A DNA stretch of 64,000 bases from [Empedobacter] haloabium (lineage in GTDB: Bacteria > Pseudomonadota > Gammaproteobacteria > Burkholderiales > Burkholderiaceae_D): the NCBI GenBank assembly GCA_008011715.2, contig CP136508.1:2728001-2792000 (forward strand), given 5' to 3'. The first letter of the stretch is position 1, and each line of letters begins with the position of its first letter. This document shows, piece by piece, positions 18,151 through 28,000 of this stretch. The notes beneath the pieces were generated by a model. It was not told where the DNA came from. It did not search any database and was given only the letters and a program-made list of their open reading frames with translations. The position numbers and the translations under genes are program-made.

Positions 18151-19320
18151 ATGACCGCCAAAAAAAACCTGCAAACCACGCTGATCCACCACGACTACAC
18201 GCCACCCGAAGGCTTCGGCGCCTACCCGCCCGCCATCCACCATGCCAGCACCGTCCTGTTCGACAACGTCGCCGCGCTGCGCTCGGGCGACTGGAAGGAC
18301 AAGAGCGGCTATACCTACGGCCTGCACGGCACGCCGACCACGTTCACCCTGGAAGCCAAGCTGGCCGCCATCGAGGGCGGCACGCACTGCCTGCTGGCGC
18401 CCAGCGGCCTGTCCGCCATCACGATGATCGACTTCGCGCTCCTGAAGACGGGCGACGACGTGCTGCTGCCCGATAACGTCTACCACCCCAGCCGCGTGCT
18501 GGGCAACTGGCTGCAGCAATCGATGGGCATCACGGCGCGCTATTACGACCCCCTGGTCGGCGCCGGCATCGCGCAACTGATCCGCCCGGAGACAAAGCTG
18601 ATCTGGACCGAGGCACCGGGCTCGGTGACGATGGAAGTGCCCGACCTGCCGGCCATCTGCGCGGCCGCGCACGCGCGCGGCGTCACGGTCGCGCTGGACA
18701 ACACCTGGTCCGCCGGCATCGCGCTGCGCGCCTTCGACCTGGGCGTGGACATCGTCGTGCAGGCGCTGACCAAGTACCAGTCGGGCGGGGCGGACGTGCT
18801 GATGGGCGCCGCCATCACGCGCGACGAGGCGCTGCACGACAAGCTCTCCACTTCCCATATGCGCCTCGGTATCGGCGTGGGCGCCGACGACGCCTACCTG
18901 GTCCTGCGCGGCCTGCCGACCCTGAAGCTGCGTTTCGATGCGCACGATGCCGGCGCGCGCCGGGTGGCGAGCTGGCTCAAGGGACGGCCCGAGATCACCC
19001 ATGTGCTGCATCCGGCCTTCGAAGACTGCCCCGGGCACGCTAACTGGCGGCGCGACTTCAGCGGCGCGGGCGGCCTGTTCTCGGTGTTGTTCGACGCACG
19101 CTACAGCGAGGCGCAGACCGACCGCTTCGTCGACAGCCTGCGGCTGTTCAAGATCGGCTACAGCTGGGGTGGACCGAACAGCCTGTGCGTGCCTTACCGG
19201 ATGCAAGGCATGCGCAATGCCTGGGGTGCGGCCGGCACGCTGGTGCGCTTCAATATCGGCCTGGAAGACCCGGCCGACCTGGTTGCCGACATCGAACAGG
19301 CACTCGCCGCGCTGGCGTAG
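18151..19320 (+). CDS. metC: cystathionine beta-lyase-like Cys/Met metabolism PLP enzyme
   Basis: A 389-residue PLP enzyme of the Cys/Met metabolism family; MetC cleaves cystathionine to homocysteine, pyruvate and ammonia. The phosphate-binding region is LLAPSGLSAITM, the cofactor Asp lies in ALDNTWSAG and the Schiff-base lysine is Lys208 in ALTKYQSGGADV. The LHGTPTTF segment and the bent SWGGPNSLCVPY C-terminal part match bacterial MetC. Cystathionine gamma-synthase or methionine gamma-lyase is less likely but cannot be excluded without alignment. It stands alone, preceded by the rimO terminator. Confidence 0.87.
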   Translation: MTAKKNLQTTLIHHDYTPPEGFGAYPPAIHHASTVLFDNVAALRSGDWKDKSGYTYGLHGTPTTFTLEAKLAAIEGGTHCLLAPSGLSAITMIDFALLKTGDDVLLPDNVYHPSRVLGNWLQQSMGITARYYDPLVGAGIAQLIRPETKLIWTEAPGSVTMEVPDLPAICAAAHARGVTVALDNTWSAGIALRAFDLGVDIVVQALTKYQSGGADVLMGAAITRDEALHDKLSTSHMRLGIGVGADDAYLVLRGLPTLKLRFDAHDAGARRVASWLKGRPEITHVLHPAFEDCPGHANWRRDFSGAGGLFSVLFDARYSEAQTDRFVDSLRLFKIGYSWGGPNSLCVPYRMQGMRNAWGAAGTLVRFNIGLEDPADLVADIEQALAALA

Positions 19321-19449
19321 GAGGAGGATTGCGTGGCGCTATGACGACGATTGAGCAATACAATCGACACGCTGTTGTTCTTTCAGGCGTTCTGGTGCTT
19401 TAATGGAAACAGGAGATCGCTGAGCCACCTATAACAACGGGAGGAAGTC

Positions 19450-20859
19450 ATGAACGCTTCGAGGATGGCGTTTGCCATCGCGCTTGCCCTGTCACCTGCG
19501 CTGGTCTGGACTCAGGAGGGCGCGCCGAAGCGTCCCGGCGAACCGCCGCAGCAGCCGACCAGCTACGCCAAGGTCGACATCACCGAACCGTTCAACGTCA
19601 CCCTCGAGCGCATGCGCGCGGCGCGGCCCATCGTGATGAAACGCCAGCAGGAACTGCTGGCGCAGCGCTACGACCTGGCCAACCGGCCGGCGCCGGGCGT
19701 GACGATGTTCCGCGGCAAGCCCGTGCAGGAAGGCGTGCGGGTGCGGCTGCCCAAGGGCGTCACGTGGCAGCAATTGGCCGCCATGGGCCCGGACGAGATC
19801 CGCAACCGCGACCTGTTCCCGGCCGGCTTCCTGCCGCTGCCGCACCCGAACCATCCCGAGGGCGGCATGCTGTTCCCGCAGTTTCATATCGACGAGGTGC
19901 TGAAACAGGAGGCGCGTGACCTGAACCGCTTCGACCTGGCGTTCGACCTGCCCGACCACGTGCTGCCGGAGTTCCCGGCGCCGATCTTCCTGACCACGCA
20001 CCCGGAGCTGGGCGATGTCTCGAAGGGCAAACTGATCACCATCGACAACTTCTACGACACGTTCAACGGCATCCTCAATCCGAAGCAGATCGAGGGCCTG
20101 CGCCTGCTGCTGACGCCTTTCGCCCAGCAGCAGTTCAACCAGACCGAGGACCGCCGCTCCGTCAGACCCAGCCGCGGCGTGACCTGCTTCGACTGCCACG
20201 CCAACGGTCACACCAATGCCTCGACGCACCTGGCCGGCGACATCCGCCCGCAGGAGCTGCGCCACCGCATCGACACGCCGTCGCTGCGAGGCGTCAACGT
20301 GCAGCGGCTGTTCGGCTCCCAGCGCGCGCTGAAGACGGTCGAGGACTTCACGGAGTTCGAGCAGCGCGCCGCTTATTTCGATGGCGATCCCGTGATCGCC
20401 ACGAAGAAGGGCGTCAACATCCTGGAGCGGGGCAGCCAGGTGCATTTCATGGGCGAATTCCAGGCGTTGCTGGACTTCCCGCCGGCACCGAAACTCACCG
20501 TGCTGGGCAAGCTCGATCCGAAGAAGGCGACGCCGCAGGAGCTGCGCGGCGAAGCGGTCTTCAACGGCAAGGGCCAGTGCGTGACATGCCACGCGGCGCC
20601 GTACTACACGGACAACCTGATGCACAACCTGAAGACGGAGCGCTTCTACAAGCAGAAGGTGGTCAACGGCATGAAGGCAGTGGGCGACGGCCCGATCAAG
20701 ACCTTCCCGCTGCGCGGCATCAAGGAGTCGCCGCCTTACCTGCACGACGGCCGGCTGCTGACCTTGGAGGATACGGTGGAGTTCTTCAATCTCGTGCTTG
20801 AGACCAAGCTGACGGATGGGGAGAAGGCCGACCTGGTGGCGTTCCTGCGCGTGTTGTAA
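19450..20859 (+). CDS. secreted di-haem cytochrome c (cytochrome c peroxidase/MauG-like)
   Basis: A 469-residue protein with an N-terminal signal peptide (MAFAIALALSPALVWTQ). Two haem c sites are seen: Cys246-Phe-Asp-Cys249-His250 and Cys377-Val-Thr-Cys380-His381. The spacing of about 130 residues, the [12 protein letters not shown] block after haem 1 and the FPLRGIKESPPYLHDGRLLTLEDTVEFF block after haem 2 (cited by its ends FPLRGIK and VEFF) match the MauG/CcpA superfamily. The long N-terminal region of about 200 residues is unusual for classical peroxidases. Function may be peroxide reduction or periplasmic electron transfer. It is not linked to a mau or cbb3 cluster. Confidence 0.8.
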   Translation: MNASRMAFAIALALSPALVWTQEGAPKRPGEPPQQPTSYAKVDITEPFNVTLERMRAARPIVMKRQQELLAQRYDLANRPAPGVTMFRGKPVQEGVRVRLPKGVTWQQLAAMGPDEIRNRDLFPAGFLPLPHPNHPEGGMLFPQFHIDEVLKQEARDLNRFDLAFDLPDHVLPEFPAPIFLTTHPELGDVSKGKLITIDNFYDTFNGILNPKQIEGLRLLLTPFAQQQFNQTEDRRSVRPSRGVTCFDCHANGHTNASTHLAGDIRPQELRHRIDTPSLRGVNVQRLFGSQRALKTVEDFTEFEQRAAYFDGDPVIATKKGVNILERGSQVHFMGEFQALLDFPPAPKLTVLGKLDPKKATPQELRGEAVFNGKGQCVTCHAAPYYTDNLMHNLKTERFYKQKVVNGMKAVGDGPIKTFPLRGIKESPPYLHDGRLLTLEDTVEFFNLVLETKLTDGEKADLVAFLRVL

Positions 20860-20861
20860 GG

Positions 20862-21067
20862 TGGGGTCTGTCCCCGCAGGGGACTGACCCTAATGCCGCT
20901 AAGGTAAGGAAATGCCTCAGCCAGCCGCAGACGTCTTTCCACCAAAAGCGGAGAGCTGGGGTCAGACCCGGCGGGTCTGACCCCGGTTTTGGACCTGGGG
21001 TTGAGGGATACGCCTGCGGCCCAGTGAGTCTTACATCCTTAACTTAGCGGCATTCGGGACTGACCCT
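20862..21067. repeat. dispersed palindromic repeat, copy 3, inside a larger imperfect inverted repeat
   Basis: GGGGTCTGTCCCC then GGGGACTGACCC at 20862-20890; AATGCCGCTAAGGTAAGGA (20892-20910) faces its near-complement (18 of 19) at 21036-21054; in the centre GGGGTCAGACCC (20958-20969) faces GGGTCTGACCCC (20973-20984). The 262-nt gap between the cytochrome and the next gene is almost wholly this structure. Confidence 0.8.
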
Positions 21068-21121
21068 GAAGTTCGCCGCAGTCATCGAGACGCATGGTGC
21101 TGACGCCGGCGGCTTATCGAC

Positions 21122-21478
21122 TTAGATCGGCTCGTTGTTGTTCAGCGTAACCCAGCCGCGAATCAGCCGGTAAGCCTTCCACAACCACGCGCCGCCCCAC
21201 ACGAGGTAGGCCAGCGGGATGCCGATGATCGTAATGAACAGCGCGCCGCCCACCACCATCCACACCAGGTACCACCAGAACGAGCGGATCTGCCAGTCGT
21301 GATGGCTGTGCACGAAGGTGCCCATCGTCTCGCCACGCTTGACGTAGTTCAGGATCAGCGGGATGAACGAGAACGCACCCAGCGTGAAGATGAAGCTGAC
21401 GCCGTGGGCCACGTACAGCCACCATGCCCAGCTCTTCGCGCCGTCGGTACGCGCGTCGAAAACGATGTCCTGAGCCAT
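21122..21478 (-). CDS. DUF4870-like small membrane protein
   Basis: A 118-residue membrane protein with about three helices: WWLYVAHGVSFIFTLGAF, SFWWYLVWMVVGGALFIT and IIGIPLAYLVWGGAWLW. The NYVKRGE, HHDWQIRSFWW pattern and the C-terminal YRLIRGW match DUF4870-type proteins, whose role is unknown. The start at 21478 follows GAGGGAGTTC (minus strand), a good ribosome site. Convergent with the cytochrome gene across the repeat. Confidence 0.8.
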   Translation of the reverse strand: MAQDIVFDARTDGAKSWAWWLYVAHGVSFIFTLGAFSFIPLILNYVKRGETMGTFVHSHHDWQIRSFWWYLVWMVVGGALFITIIGIPLAYLVWGGAWLWKAYRLIRGWVTLNNNEPI

Positions 21479-21543
21479 ATGAACTCCCTCTATGTTGAGA
21501 TAAAAGTCATACTATAGCAATTTTGCCAAGAACTGCACACGGC

Positions 21544-21780
21544 TCACTCGCCGCTGGACGCGAATTCCGCTGCAGCCTTGGCGGCCCACAGCGCCTCCTT
21601 TTGCGAGGGATAGGGCTCGTCATAGCCGTCCAGCGCGCCGTCGTCGCCGACGAACCAGACCGACCAGCCATCCGCCTCCGGCCGGATGGCGATATCGTCC
21701 GGCCGGCACAGCGCGGCGATGTCCTCGCCCGGGTCCAGCGTGACGATGCGGGTGCGGCGGTGCAGGATCGTGGTGGACAT
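21544..21780 (-). CDS. small hypothetical protein
   Basis: A 78-residue soluble acidic protein beginning MSTTILHRRTRIVTLDPGED and ending AAAEFASSGE. A WSVWFVGDDGAL stretch and YPSQKEALWAAKAAA helix suggest a small folded domain. GGAGGC precedes the ATG on the minus strand, supporting translation. It lies 65 nt from the DUF4870 gene and 22 nt downstream of the cytochrome c gene, so it is likely in that transcript. No family recognised. Confidence 0.7.
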   Translation of the reverse strand: MSTTILHRRTRIVTLDPGEDIAALCRPDDIAIRPEADGWSVWFVGDDGALDGYDEPYPSQKEALWAAKAAAEFASSGE

Positions 21781-21802
21781 ATGGCCTCCGTGGTAGTGAC
21801 GA

Positions 21803-22198
21803 CTAAGGGTACTGGCGCAGGTAGGCCAGCAGGTTGGCGATCTGGCGCTCGTCGCCGATGCCCCAGAAGCGCATCTTGGTGCCCGGCACCATGGCGTCCG
21901 GGTCCCGCAGGAAGCGCGCCAGCGCGGCGTCGGTCCAGACGATGCCGGAGCGCCGCAGCGCCGCCGAGTAGGCGTAATCGGTGCTGGCGGCGGCGCGCCG
22001 GCCGATGATGCCGTTCAGCTGCGGGCCGAAGCCGCCCCTTGCCGCCGGGCCGACCTGATGGCACGACGCGCACTTGCGGAACGCGGCCGCGCCGGCGACA
22101 GGATCGCCGGGCGGCGGTGCGGCGTGGGCGGACAGGACGAGCAGCATGGCAGGTAGGGCAAACAGGGCAAGCAGGGCGGACAGGGACAAGCGGATCAT
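21803..22198 (-). CDS. small c-type cytochrome, class I
   Basis: A 131-residue secreted cytochrome c. The signal peptide is LSALLALFALPAMLLVLSAHA; the single haem site is CASCH (in FRKCASCHQVGP), and the axial Met is probably in GTKMRFWGI. The GFGPQLNGIIGRRAA block is typical of mitochondrial-type cytochrome c2 relatives. The start at 22198 is chosen because it begins the signal peptide; an upstream GTG frame runs to 22291. It is divergent from tspO and may exchange electrons with the di-haem cytochrome nearby, which is inference. Confidence 0.88.
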   Translation of the reverse strand: MIRLSLSALLALFALPAMLLVLSAHAAPPPGDPVAGAAAFRKCASCHQVGPAARGGFGPQLNGIIGRRAAASTDYAYSAALRRSGIVWTDAALARFLRDPDAMVPGTKMRFWGIGDERQIANLLAYLRQYP

Positions 22199-22293
22199 GG
22201 TGTGATTATAGGCGCTCGCCGGACCGGCCGCGGCGCGCTTCGGCGCGCACTGATATAGTAGTGTTTTTACAATATCAGCAGGAACGACCACCG

Positions 22294-22794
22294 ATGACCC
22301 TGGACCGCTTGACTAGCCAAATCAAGACGCTGGCCGCCTGGCTGGCGCTGACCTTCGTTGCCGCCGCGCTGGGCGCCTGGGCGTCGCGCGGCGCGCCCGA
22401 GTTCTACCAGCAGCTCGTCAAGCCCGACTGGGCGCCGCCCGCCGGCGTGTTCGGCCCGGTCTGGACCTTGCTGTACGTCCTGATGGGGATCGCGGCGTGG
22501 CTGGTGTGGAAGCTGCGCGGCTGGTCCACCGCGCCACGCACCCTGGGCCTGTATGTCGTCCAGCTGGCCGCCAACGCGCTGTGGAGCTGGCTGTTCTTCG
22601 GCTGGCACCTGGGCGCCGCCGCGTTTTTCGAGGTACTGGTCCTGTGGCTGCTGGTGCTGGCGACCACGGTCTGCTTCTGGCGTGCCCGCCCGCTGGCCGG
22701 TGCCTTGCTGCTGCCTTACCTGGCATGGGTGTCGTTCGCCAGCGCCCTGACGTATGCGGTGTGGCAGCGCAATCCGCAACTGCTGGGCACCTAG
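22294..22794 (+). CDS. tspO: TspO/MBR family tryptophan-rich sensory protein
   Basis: A 166-residue five-helix membrane protein. Family blocks are visible: KPDWAPPAGVFGPVWTLLYVLMG (cited by its ends KPDWAPP and YVLMG), LAANALWSWLFFG and LPYLAWVSFASALTYAVWQRNP. TspO binds porphyrins and modulates tetrapyrrole or stress responses in other bacteria. The ribosome site AGCAGGAA precedes the ATG. It is divergent from the cytochrome c gene with about 95 nt between starts, and the CoA-transferase follows 10 nt after its stop. Confidence 0.92.
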   Translation: MTLDRLTSQIKTLAAWLALTFVAAALGAWASRGAPEFYQQLVKPDWAPPAGVFGPVWTLLYVLMGIAAWLVWKLRGWSTAPRTLGLYVVQLAANALWSWLFFGWHLGAAAFFEVLVLWLLVLATTVCFWRARPLAGALLLPYLAWVSFASALTYAVWQRNPQLLGT

Positions 22795-22804
22795 GGAGGA
22801 CACG

Positions 22805-23998
22805 ATGAGCGGACCCCTGGCAGGCATCAAGGTGATCGAGATCGGCGCGCTGATCGCGGCGCCGTTCGCCGCGCGGCTGCTGGCCGAATTCGGCGCGGAG
22901 GTCGTCAAGATCGAGGCGCCGGGCGGCGGCGACCCCTTGCGCAAATGGCGCAAGCTGCATCAGGGCACGTCGCTGTGGTGGTATCTGCAATCGCGCAACA
23001 AGCAGTCGGTCGCGCTGGACCTGAAGACGCCGGAGGGTGTCGACATCGTCAAGCGCCTGGCGCTGGATGCCGACCTGCTGATCGAGAACCTGAAACCGGG
23101 CGCGCTGGAGAAGCTGGGCCTGGGCTGGGACGTGCTGCACGCGCTGAACCCGAAGCTGACGATGGTGCGCATCTCCGGCTACGGCCAGACCGGTCCGTAC
23201 AAGGACCGTCCCGGCTTCGGCGCCATCGGCGAGGCGATGGGCGGCATCCGCTACACGACCGGCGAGGCCGGCGGCGTGCCCGCGCGCGTGGGCGTCAGCC
23301 TGGGCGATTCGCTGGCGTCGCTGCACGCCGTGATGGGTGCCCTGATGGCCGTGCTGCGCGTGAAGACGGGGCAGGGCGACGGTCAGGTGGTGGATGTTTC
23401 GCTGGTCGAAAGCGTGTTCAACCTGATGGAAAGCCTGGTGCCGGAATTCGACCTGCTGGGTCACGTGCGCGAGCGCAGCGGCGGCGCGCTGCCCGGCATC
23501 GCGCCGTCGAACACCTACCCGACCCGCGACGGCGCCTATGTCGTCATCGCCGGCAACAGCGATCCGATCTACCGCCGCCTGATGGCGGTCATCGAGCGGC
23601 CCGACCTGGCCGACGACCCGCGCTTCGCCCATAACGACGGGCGCGCCGCGCAGGCCACGCTGATCGACGCGGCCATCGCCGGCTGGACCTCGCGCCATCC
23701 GATCGAGACGGTGCTGGCGGCGCTGGAAGCGGCCGAGGTGCCGGCCGGGCGCATCTACTCGGTGGCGGACATCGTCGCCGACCCCCACTACCAGGCGCGC
23801 GAGATGCTGCTGCCGGCCACCTTGCCGGATGGGGTGCAGGTCAAGATGCCGGGCATCGTGCCGAAGCTGTCGGCGACGCCGGGCGAGGTGCGCTGGCAGG
23901 GGCCGGCGCTGGGGCAGCATACCGATGGGGTGTTGGCGGGGCTGGGGTTCGACGCCGGTCAGATCGCGGCGCTGCACGAGAAAGGGGTGGTGCGGTGA
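22805..23998 (+). CDS. family III CoA-transferase (CaiB/BaiF)
   Basis: A 397-residue class III CoA-transferase, moving CoA between carboxylic acids through an acyl-aspartyl intermediate. Motifs are GIKVIEIGALIAAPFAARLLAEFGAEVVKIE (cited by its ends GIKVIEIG and EVVKIE), SRNKQSVALDLKTPEG, ENLKPGALEKLGLG and GYGQTGPYKDRPGFG; the catalytic Asp should be in VSLGDSLAS. GGAGGA precedes the ATG. It forms a likely operon with tspO, although the functional link is not obvious. Substrate unknown. Confidence 0.9.
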   Translation: MSGPLAGIKVIEIGALIAAPFAARLLAEFGAEVVKIEAPGGGDPLRKWRKLHQGTSLWWYLQSRNKQSVALDLKTPEGVDIVKRLALDADLLIENLKPGALEKLGLGWDVLHALNPKLTMVRISGYGQTGPYKDRPGFGAIGEAMGGIRYTTGEAGGVPARVGVSLGDSLASLHAVMGALMAVLRVKTGQGDGQVVDVSLVESVFNLMESLVPEFDLLGHVRERSGGALPGIAPSNTYPTRDGAYVVIAGNSDPIYRRLMAVIERPDLADDPRFAHNDGRAAQATLIDAAIAGWTSRHPIETVLAALEAAEVPAGRIYSVADIVADPHYQAREMLLPATLPDGVQVKMPGIVPKLSATPGEVRWQGPALGQHTDGVLAGLGFDAGQIAALHEKGVVR

Positions 23999-24023
23999 GT
24001 GATCCGCGCCGCGTCAAGTCTTA

Positions 24024-24148
24024 GGGTCTGTCCCCGGATGGGACTGACCCTGGTTTTTATCGCTACAGCGAGCGTCATCGTTATGTCTCGACGGCAAAGC
24101 GGCCACGGATGAAAACCGGGGTCAGTCCCCTTCGGGGACAGACCCCAA
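24024..24148. repeat. dispersed palindromic repeat, copy 4
   Basis: GGGTCTGTCCCC then GGGACTGACCC near 24024-24051, paired with GGGGTCAGTCCCC and GGGGACAGACCCC near 24118-24146. The spacer is about 65 nt. The block fills the gap between the convergent CoA-transferase and serB genes and probably ends both transcripts. Confidence 0.82.
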
Positions 24149-24163
24149 GCCTGTCCGCCATCT

Positions 24164-25030
24164 TTATCCCAGCAGGTTCAGGATGCCATCGAGCCCGACG
24201 AAGTTGAACGCCACCGTGGCCTGCTCGCGCACCACCGGCTTGGCCCGGAACGCCACCGACAGCCCGGCGATGCCCATCATCTCCAGGTCGTTGGCGCCGT
24301 CGCCCATGACGATCGCCTCGGCCGGCGTGATGCCCAGCCCCGCGCACACGTGTTCCACGGCGGCGCGCTTGGCCGCCGCGTCGACGATCCCGCCCACCAG
24401 TTTGCCGGTCAGCTTGCCGTCGACGATCTCCAGCTGATTGGCCTGCGTGTAGTCGAGCCCCAGCCGGGTCTTCAGCCGGTCGGTGAAATAGGTGAAGCCG
24501 CCCGACACCAGCAGCGTCTTCAGGCCGGCCGCCTGCACGGCCCGCAGCATCCGCTCGGCGCCGGGCGACAGGCGCACGCGCTCGTCGTACACACGCTGCA
24601 GCGCGCCCGCATCCAGGCCTTCCAGCAGCGCCACGCGGCGGCGCAGGCTTTCGGCGAAGTCCAGTTCGCCGCGCATTGCCGCTTCCGTGATGGCGGCCAC
24701 CTCGGGCTTGAGGCCCTGCATGTCCGCGATCTCGTCGATGCATTCGATCGTGATCAGGGTGGAATCCATGTCCATCGCCACCAGGCGGAACTCGTCCAGG
24801 CGGCGCCGCCCCATCATGTAGGTGGCATCGAGCTGGGCGGCGTGGGCCGCCACCTCGATGGTCTGGCGCAGCGCCGGCGAGAAGGCGATGCCCTCGCAGC
24901 GTACGGCATTGGCTGAGATGCGGGTGATGCTGGTGGGCGCCGTCAGCGCGGCGATGCGCTCGGCACGGTCCAGGCAGTCGCCCTCGCCCTGCAGGACGAG
25001 GTTCATCGTGAAATCTTTGGCTAGGGTCAT
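24164..25030 (-). CDS. serB: phosphoserine phosphatase SerB
   Basis: Last step of serine synthesis: phosphoserine to serine. The HAD catalytic domain shows motif I AMDMDSTLITIECIDEIAD (nucleophile Asp in DMDST), motif II VSGGFTYFT, and motif IV MGDGANDLEMM. An N-terminal ACT-like region of about 90 residues precedes it. The annotated ATG at 25030 gives MTLAKDFTMNLV; ATG at 25006 (MNLVLQGEG) matches relatives about as well. It lies 20 nt downstream of mfd, probably cotranscribed. Confidence 0.95.
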   Translation of the reverse strand: MTLAKDFTMNLVLQGEGDCLDRAERIAALTAPTSITRISANAVRCEGIAFSPALRQTIEVAAHAAQLDATYMMGRRRLDEFRLVAMDMDSTLITIECIDEIADMQGLKPEVAAITEAAMRGELDFAESLRRRVALLEGLDAGALQRVYDERVRLSPGAERMLRAVQAAGLKTLLVSGGFTYFTDRLKTRLGLDYTQANQLEIVDGKLTGKLVGGIVDAAAKRAAVEHVCAGLGITPAEAIVMGDGANDLEMMGIAGLSVAFRAKPVVREQATVAFNFVGLDGILNLLG

Positions 25031-25050
25031 CAGTAACGGGAGTGATTGGG

Positions 25051-28000
25051 TCAGGCGGTCAGCTGTCTGATCGCGGTCTTGATCTGCGCCACGCGCGCCG
25101 GCAGGTCCGGCATGCTGGCGGTGATCTTCAGTTTGTCCTGGCCATTGAGCTTGATGTGGCGGTTCTTCTGGATCAGGGTGATGATGCGCATCGGGTCGAT
25201 GGGCGGCTTCGGCATGAACTGCAGGTTGGCTGCTTCGCCATGCGCGTCGATTTTAACAATTCCCACGGTCTTCGCGGCGATGCGCAGCCGGTGCGTCTCG
25301 ACCAGCGCCTTGGCCGGGTCGGGCAGCTTGCCGAAGCGGTCGATCAGCTCTTCCTGCAGGCCGTCGATGGCGTCCTGCGTCTCGCAGTTGGCCAGGCGCT
25401 TGTAGATCGACAGGCGCTCGTGCACATCGCCGCAGAAGTCGGCCGGCAGCAGCGCCGGCACGTGCAGGTTGATCTCCGTCGTGGTCGACAGTGGCGCCGC
25501 CAGGTCGGGCTCCTTGCCGGCCTTGAGCGAGCGAACCGCCTCGTTCAGCATGTCGGTATACAGCTGGAAGCCGACTTCCAGCATCTCGCCGGACTGGCTC
25601 TCGCCCAGCACCTCGCCGGCGCCGCGGATCTCCAGGTCGTGCATGGCCAGGTAGAAGCCGCTGCCCAGTTCCTCCATCTGCTGGATCGCGTCGAGCCGGC
25701 GCTGCGCCTGTTTCGACAGGCTCTGCACGTCGTTGACGAGCAGGTAGGCATAGGCCTGGTGGTGCGAACGGCCCACGCGGCCGCGCAGCTGGTGCAGCTG
25801 GGCCAGGCCGAATTTGTCGGCCCGGTGCATGATGATCGTGTTCGCCGTCGGCACGTCGATGCCGGTCTCGATGATCGTGGTGCACAGCAGGATGTTGTAG
25901 CGCTGCGCCACGAAGTCGCGCATCACCTTTTCCAGGTCGCGCTCGTGCATCTGGCCGTGCGCCACGGCGATGCGCGCCTCCGGCAGCAGTTCGGTCAGCT
26001 GGGCCAGGCGGTTCTGGATGGTCTCGACCTCGTTGTGCAGGAAGTACACCTGGCCGCCGCGTTTGAGTTCGCGCAGGACGGCCTCGCGGATGATCGATTC
26101 CCCTTCGCTGCGCACGAAGGTCTTGATCGCCAGGCGCTTTTGCGGCGCGGTGGCGATGACGGAGAAGTCGCGCAGGCCTTCCAGCGCCATGCCCAGCGTG
26201 CGCGGGATCGGCGTGGCCGTCAAGGTCAGCACGTCCACCTCGGCGCGCAGCGATTTCAGCGCCTCCTTCTGGCGCACGCCGAAGCGGTGCTCCTCGTCGA
26301 TGATGACGAGCCCCAGGCGGGTGAACTTGACGTCCTCCGACAGCAGTTTATGCGTGCCGATGACGATGTCCAGCGTGCCGTCCGCCATGCCCTTGATGGC
26401 GTTGGCGATCTCCTTGCCGGTGCGAAAGCGCGACATCTCGGCGATCTTCACGGGCCAGTCGGCGAAGCGGTCGGCGAAGGTCTGCGCGTGCTGCTCGGCC
26501 AGCAGGGTGGTGGGGGCGAGGATGGCGACCTGCTTGCCGCCCATGACGGCGATGAAGGCGGCGCGCAGCGCCACTTCGGTCTTGCCGAAGCCGACGTCGC
26601 CGCACACCAGCCGGTCCATCGGCTTACCCGAGGTCATGTCCTTGATGACGTTCATGATGGCCGCGGCCTGGTCCGGCGTCTCGTCGAAGCCGAAGCTCTC
26701 GGCGAAGCGCTCGTAGTCGTGCGACGAATATTCGAACGCGTGGCCCTGGCGCGCGGCGCGGCGCGCGTACAGGTTGAGCAGCTCGGCCGCCGTGTCGCGC
26801 ACCTGGTCGGCAGCCTTCTTCTTGGCCTTTTCCCACTGGCCCGAGCCCAGCGCGTGCAGCGGCGCATCCTCGGGCGCGCCGCCGGAGTAGCGCGAGATCA
26901 CGTGCAGCTGCGAGACCGGCACGTACAGCTTGGTGTCCTTGGCGTATTCCAGGTGCAGGAATTCGGTCTCGCCTTCGCCCAGGTCCATGCTGACCAGGCC
27001 CATGTAGCGGCCGATGCCATGGTTGATGTGCACGACCGGGTCGCCGATCTTCAGCTCGGACAGGTCGCGCACCATCGACTCGACCTGCGTCACGGCCTCC
27101 TGCTTCTTCTTGCCGACCCGGCGCCCGGAGCCGGCGTACAGCTCCGTCTCCGTGATGAACGCCAGCGGCGCGTCCAGCGCCAGCTCGAAGCCCTGCTGCA
27201 GTGGCGCCACGCCCAGGGCGAAGGGCGCATCGGACGCGAGGAAGCCCTCGTAGCCTTCGACCAGCGCCGGCTGCAGGCCGAACTCGGCGAAGTATTGCTG
27301 CAAGGTCTCGCGCCGGCCGTTCGAGTCCGCGCACATCATGACGCGCCGGCCCGGCTGCAGCAGGTAGGCGCGCAGGTTGATCAAAGGATCGTCCAGGTGG
27401 CGGTTGACGGCCACGTTGGGGATCGGCGCGGACAGCTCGGAGGGCGCGCCGTCGGCGTCGCGCCCGATGGCCACGCGGGCATGGCGCTTGGCGCAGGTGA
27501 AGAACGCCTCGTCGCGCAGGAAGATCGATTCCGGCGGCAGCAGCGGGCGCTCGCGGTCCGACTTCAGGAACTTGTAGCGCGACTCGGTATCGGCCCAGAA
27601 GCGGCGGATGGCGCCGTCGATGTCGCCCACCAGCGCCAGGGCGGCGCCTTCCGGCAGGTAGTCGAACAGCGTGGCCGTCTCTTCGAAGAACAGCGGCAGG
27701 TAGTACTCGATGCCGGCCGACGCGATGCCGCTGCTGATGTCCTTGTAGACCACGGCGCGCGACGGATCGCCCTCGAACGTCTCGCGCCAGCGGCTGCGGA
27801 AGGTGGTGCGCGCCGCCTCGTCCATCGGGAACTCGCGCCCTGGCAGCAGGCGCACTTCCTTGACCGGGTAGAGCGAGCGCTGGGTGTCGGCGTCGAAGGT
27901 GCGGATCGACTCGATCGTGTCGCCGAACAGGTCGAGCCGGTACGGCAGCGCGGAGCCCATCGGGAACAGGTCGATCAGGCCGCCCCGCACCGAGTATTCG

